Source: JBHPCZ01 sp042573625 (GTDB taxonomy: Bacteria; Desulfobacterota; Desulfobacteria; Desulfobacterales; UBA11574). From it: DNA of 6,810 bases. How positions within the stretch are numbered: position 1 is the stretch's first letter; the number at the start of each line of letters is the position of its first letter. The translations under genes and the position numbers were made by a program. Location of the stretch: positions 1 through 6,810 of the forward strand of contig JBHPCZ010000157.1 in the NCBI GenBank assembly GCA_042573625.1. The letters run 5' to 3'. Under the pieces are notes generated by a model. It had not been told where the DNA came from. It saw only the letters and a program-made list of their open reading frames with translations, and ran no database searches. Shown in pieces: positions 5,541 through 6,810 of the stretch.

Positions 5541-6761
5541 ATGATGCTTCGAAGAATTTTCCCGATTTTACTCTTTTCATTACTGGTCTCAAATCTGTTT
5601 GCCACAGATTCGCGCACTGTGCTCGAACTGGAAGGCGGCCGGTTCGAATTCACCCGGTCTCTTCCGGTAAAGATGGTCTACGTGGGTAAGAGGATTATTG
5701 AAAAGCCGGTCGAACCGCCGCCCGTAAAGGAGAGCCCGCCGCCGACCGAATGCAAAGACGGCGGTTTGTTGGGAAACGTGGACTGTGAAGTCACCCAGCG
5801 AATGGACAATGTCGGCCGGACCGGTAAAACCGCGGAAACCCCGGAAAACGCACCACAGACCGTAAAAGAAGAAGTCCCGCTTCGCGCTGAACTCAAGGGG
5901 AGCGTCACGATTAAAATGGACGTCGCCGAGGAGGGAAAGTCTTACCGGCTCAGCCTGAACCCTCAGTTGTCCGCGGTGACGCTCTCGGGGCCCTTTGAAG
6001 GAAACACCCGAAACGCCATTGTCCGGGACGAAATCAGCCTTAAAAAGGCGTTGAGTAAATGGGAAGCTACCATCGAAGAGGAAAACCTCTCCCAGCTCAA
6101 GGAAGACGGCCAAATAGAATTCGACATTGGACACCTGTTCGCAGGAACCGCCCTCCTGAAGCGTCAGCGCCCTGATCCGGCAAAAGTACTCGTCTATTAT
6201 CGCCCCGATTATTGTGATCGCCTCGAGATCGAGTTTCTGGAAGCTCAGCAAACCTACCTCGAGCTGGAAGCTTCCATCCCATTAATGGAACAGTTTGAAC
6301 TCGTTACCCGCACCCTGGATGAAATGAACGATGCCCTCGTCGGTACGGCTGAAGAAACGACAAAGGCTACGGACGAGGGTGACAAAGTTTATGATCAATC
6401 ACCCGCGATCGCGGAGAAACTGATAGGCCCGGCGTTCATTCAGATAAATATTTTTCTGCTGATCGTATTCCTGCCTGCCGTGAATTCCCGTGGCTTCAAG
6501 TTCGTTTTGGGCATTCCGCAGATCTTTCTTGGCCTTGTCAAACGCTTTTTGAGCGGTGGGAAACTTTCCAAGTTCCACCTGCTTGCTTTCACAGGCGTCT
6601 TCCGCTTCGGATGCAGCATCCTCGATGTCGGCAATCACACCGGTTTGGTACTCGGGTTCCGGAATGGTATTGTCATGGCATTCATTGATCAACCGGTCTC
6701 TCAGCATCTCCACTTGCCGGAAGGCATCGAGTTGTTTCTTTTTGAATTTCTCGAAATTTGA
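5541..6761 (+). CDS. Secreted protein of unknown function; C-terminal third probably not genuine
   Basis: The open frame encodes 406 residues. It begins with a Sec signal peptide (MMLRRIFPILLFSLLVSNLFA, likely cleavage after residue 21), so the product is exported. A Pro-rich stretch (57-68, EKPVEPPPVKE...) and a cysteine pair (71 and 82) follow. A region that reads like beta-rich sequence spans about 113-225, and a helical, probably coiled-coil segment (about 227-270) comes next. AGGGTGG (5530-5536) is the ribosome-binding site; the second ATG (5544) is an equally good start. From about residue 287 (base 6399) the composition changes abruptly to hydrophobic, Phe/Leu-rich sequence. That is what the antisense of the acidic/lysine-rich gene on the other strand would give in this exact codon register. 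The real product probably ends near 6.4 kb. I do not recognise the family. Confidence 0.65.
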   Translation: MMLRRIFPILLFSLLVSNLFATDSRTVLELEGGRFEFTRSLPVKMVYVGKRIIEKPVEPPPVKESPPPTECKDGGLLGNVDCEVTQRMDNVGRTGKTAETPENAPQTVKEEVPLRAELKGSVTIKMDVAEEGKSYRLSLNPQLSAVTLSGPFEGNTRNAIVRDEISLKKALSKWEATIEEENLSQLKEDGQIEFDIGHLFAGTALLKRQRPDPAKVLVYYRPDYCDRLEIEFLEAQQTYLELEASIPLMEQFELVTRTLDEMNDALVGTAEETTKATDEGDKVYDQSPAIAEKLIGPAFIQINIFLLIVFLPAVNSRGFKFVLGIPQIFLGLVKRFLSGGKLSKFHLLAFTGVFRFGCSILDVGNHTGLVLGFRNGIVMAFIDQPVSQHLHLPEGIELFLFEFLEI

Positions 6762-6810
6762 ATCGAGCCGGGTGTAAGGGTCGGCAATCCCCTCTTCTCC
6801 ATTAATTTTT
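6399..6810 (-). CDS. C-terminal part of a coiled-coil protein of unknown function (runs off the right edge)
   Basis: On the - strand the frame is open from the window edge (first full codon at 6809-6807) to TGA at 6401-6399, giving 136 residues without a true start. An internal GTG (6713) and ATG (6707) exist, but the coding-like sequence continues upstream of them (INGEEGIADPYTRLD, NFEKFKKKQLDAFRQ), so the start lies beyond the window. The protein is soluble and highly charged. A long helical stretch rich in Ala, Glu, Lys and Gln runs about residues 59-104 (IADIEDAASEAEDACE onward, then KAFDKAKKDLRNAQNELEA), consistent with a coiled coil, and it ends in RAYQFLRDRG. It overlaps head-on with the last 363 bases of the + strand frame, and its composition is the more protein-like of the two here. 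Function unknown. Confidence 0.65.
   Translation of the reverse strand, partial: KINGEEGIADPYTRLDSNFEKFKKKQLDAFRQVEMLRDRLINECHDNTIPEPEYQTGVIADIEDAASEAEDACESKQVELGKFPTAQKAFDKAKKDLRNAQNELEATGIHGRQEYDQQKNIYLNERRAYQFLRDRG
6403..6414. repeat. 12-bp perfect palindrome at the convergent gene junction
   Basis: CCGCGATCGCGG reads identically on both strands. It lies two bases beyond the stop codon of the - strand gene and at the point where the + strand frame stops looking coding. AGTTT (6386-6390) and AAACT (6417-6421) flank it as short inverted arms, with TGATCA at 6393-6398. It could be a protein-binding or recombination site; without a loop it is not a terminator hairpin. Confidence 0.5.

Noticed and set aside
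5589..6251. 220-codon - strand frame opposite the second secreted-protein gene
   Set aside because: The + strand gene has a signal peptide, ribosome-binding site and coherent composition over this interval; the - strand translation has none of these.

Overview
The first 4.7 kb is most of a peptide/nickel-type (Dpp/Opp family) ABC importer operon, all on the + strand. It holds two inner-membrane permeases (175-1134 and 1134-2288) and two ATPases (2479-3537 and 3697-4689). The order B-C-D-F is the classic dipeptide/oligopeptide layout. The substrate-binding protein is not in the window. It would be expected just upstream of position 1 or elsewhere in the genome. The substrate cannot be read from these genes alone.

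The permease genes overlap by one base. The other two junctions are filled by repeats. A ~170-bp element precedes dppB (1-174), and a longer second copy spans the dppD/dppF junction (3451-3696). An unrelated repeat built on the CCAATTTCCAA theme sits between dppC and dppD (2329-2410). In both repeat types the matching arm segments are interleaved rather than simply nested. The second copy of the larger repeat supplies the last ~29 residues of DppD, and in both places the repeat runs right up to the next start codon.

From 4.7 kb there is a change of subject. A ~170-bp AT-rich gap with a possible promoter leads to two closely spaced genes for secreted proteins of unknown function (4858-5487 and 5541 onward), both with clear signal peptides. 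The second open frame stays open to 6761. From about 6399 it runs as the exact codon-register antisense of a convincing, charged, coiled-coil gene on the - strand that enters from the right edge. Its real end is therefore probably near 6.4 kb. A 12-bp perfect palindrome lies at this junction, so an inversion, a frameshift or an assembly fold-back all need to be considered.

Organism: a Gram-negative bacterium with mixed base composition. The Dpp operon, Sec-type signal peptides and many small intergenic repeats made of low-complexity words would fit a sulfate-reducing or related Desulfobacterota lineage. That is an impression, not something the sequence proves. No RNA genes, CRISPR arrays or transposase genes were seen.
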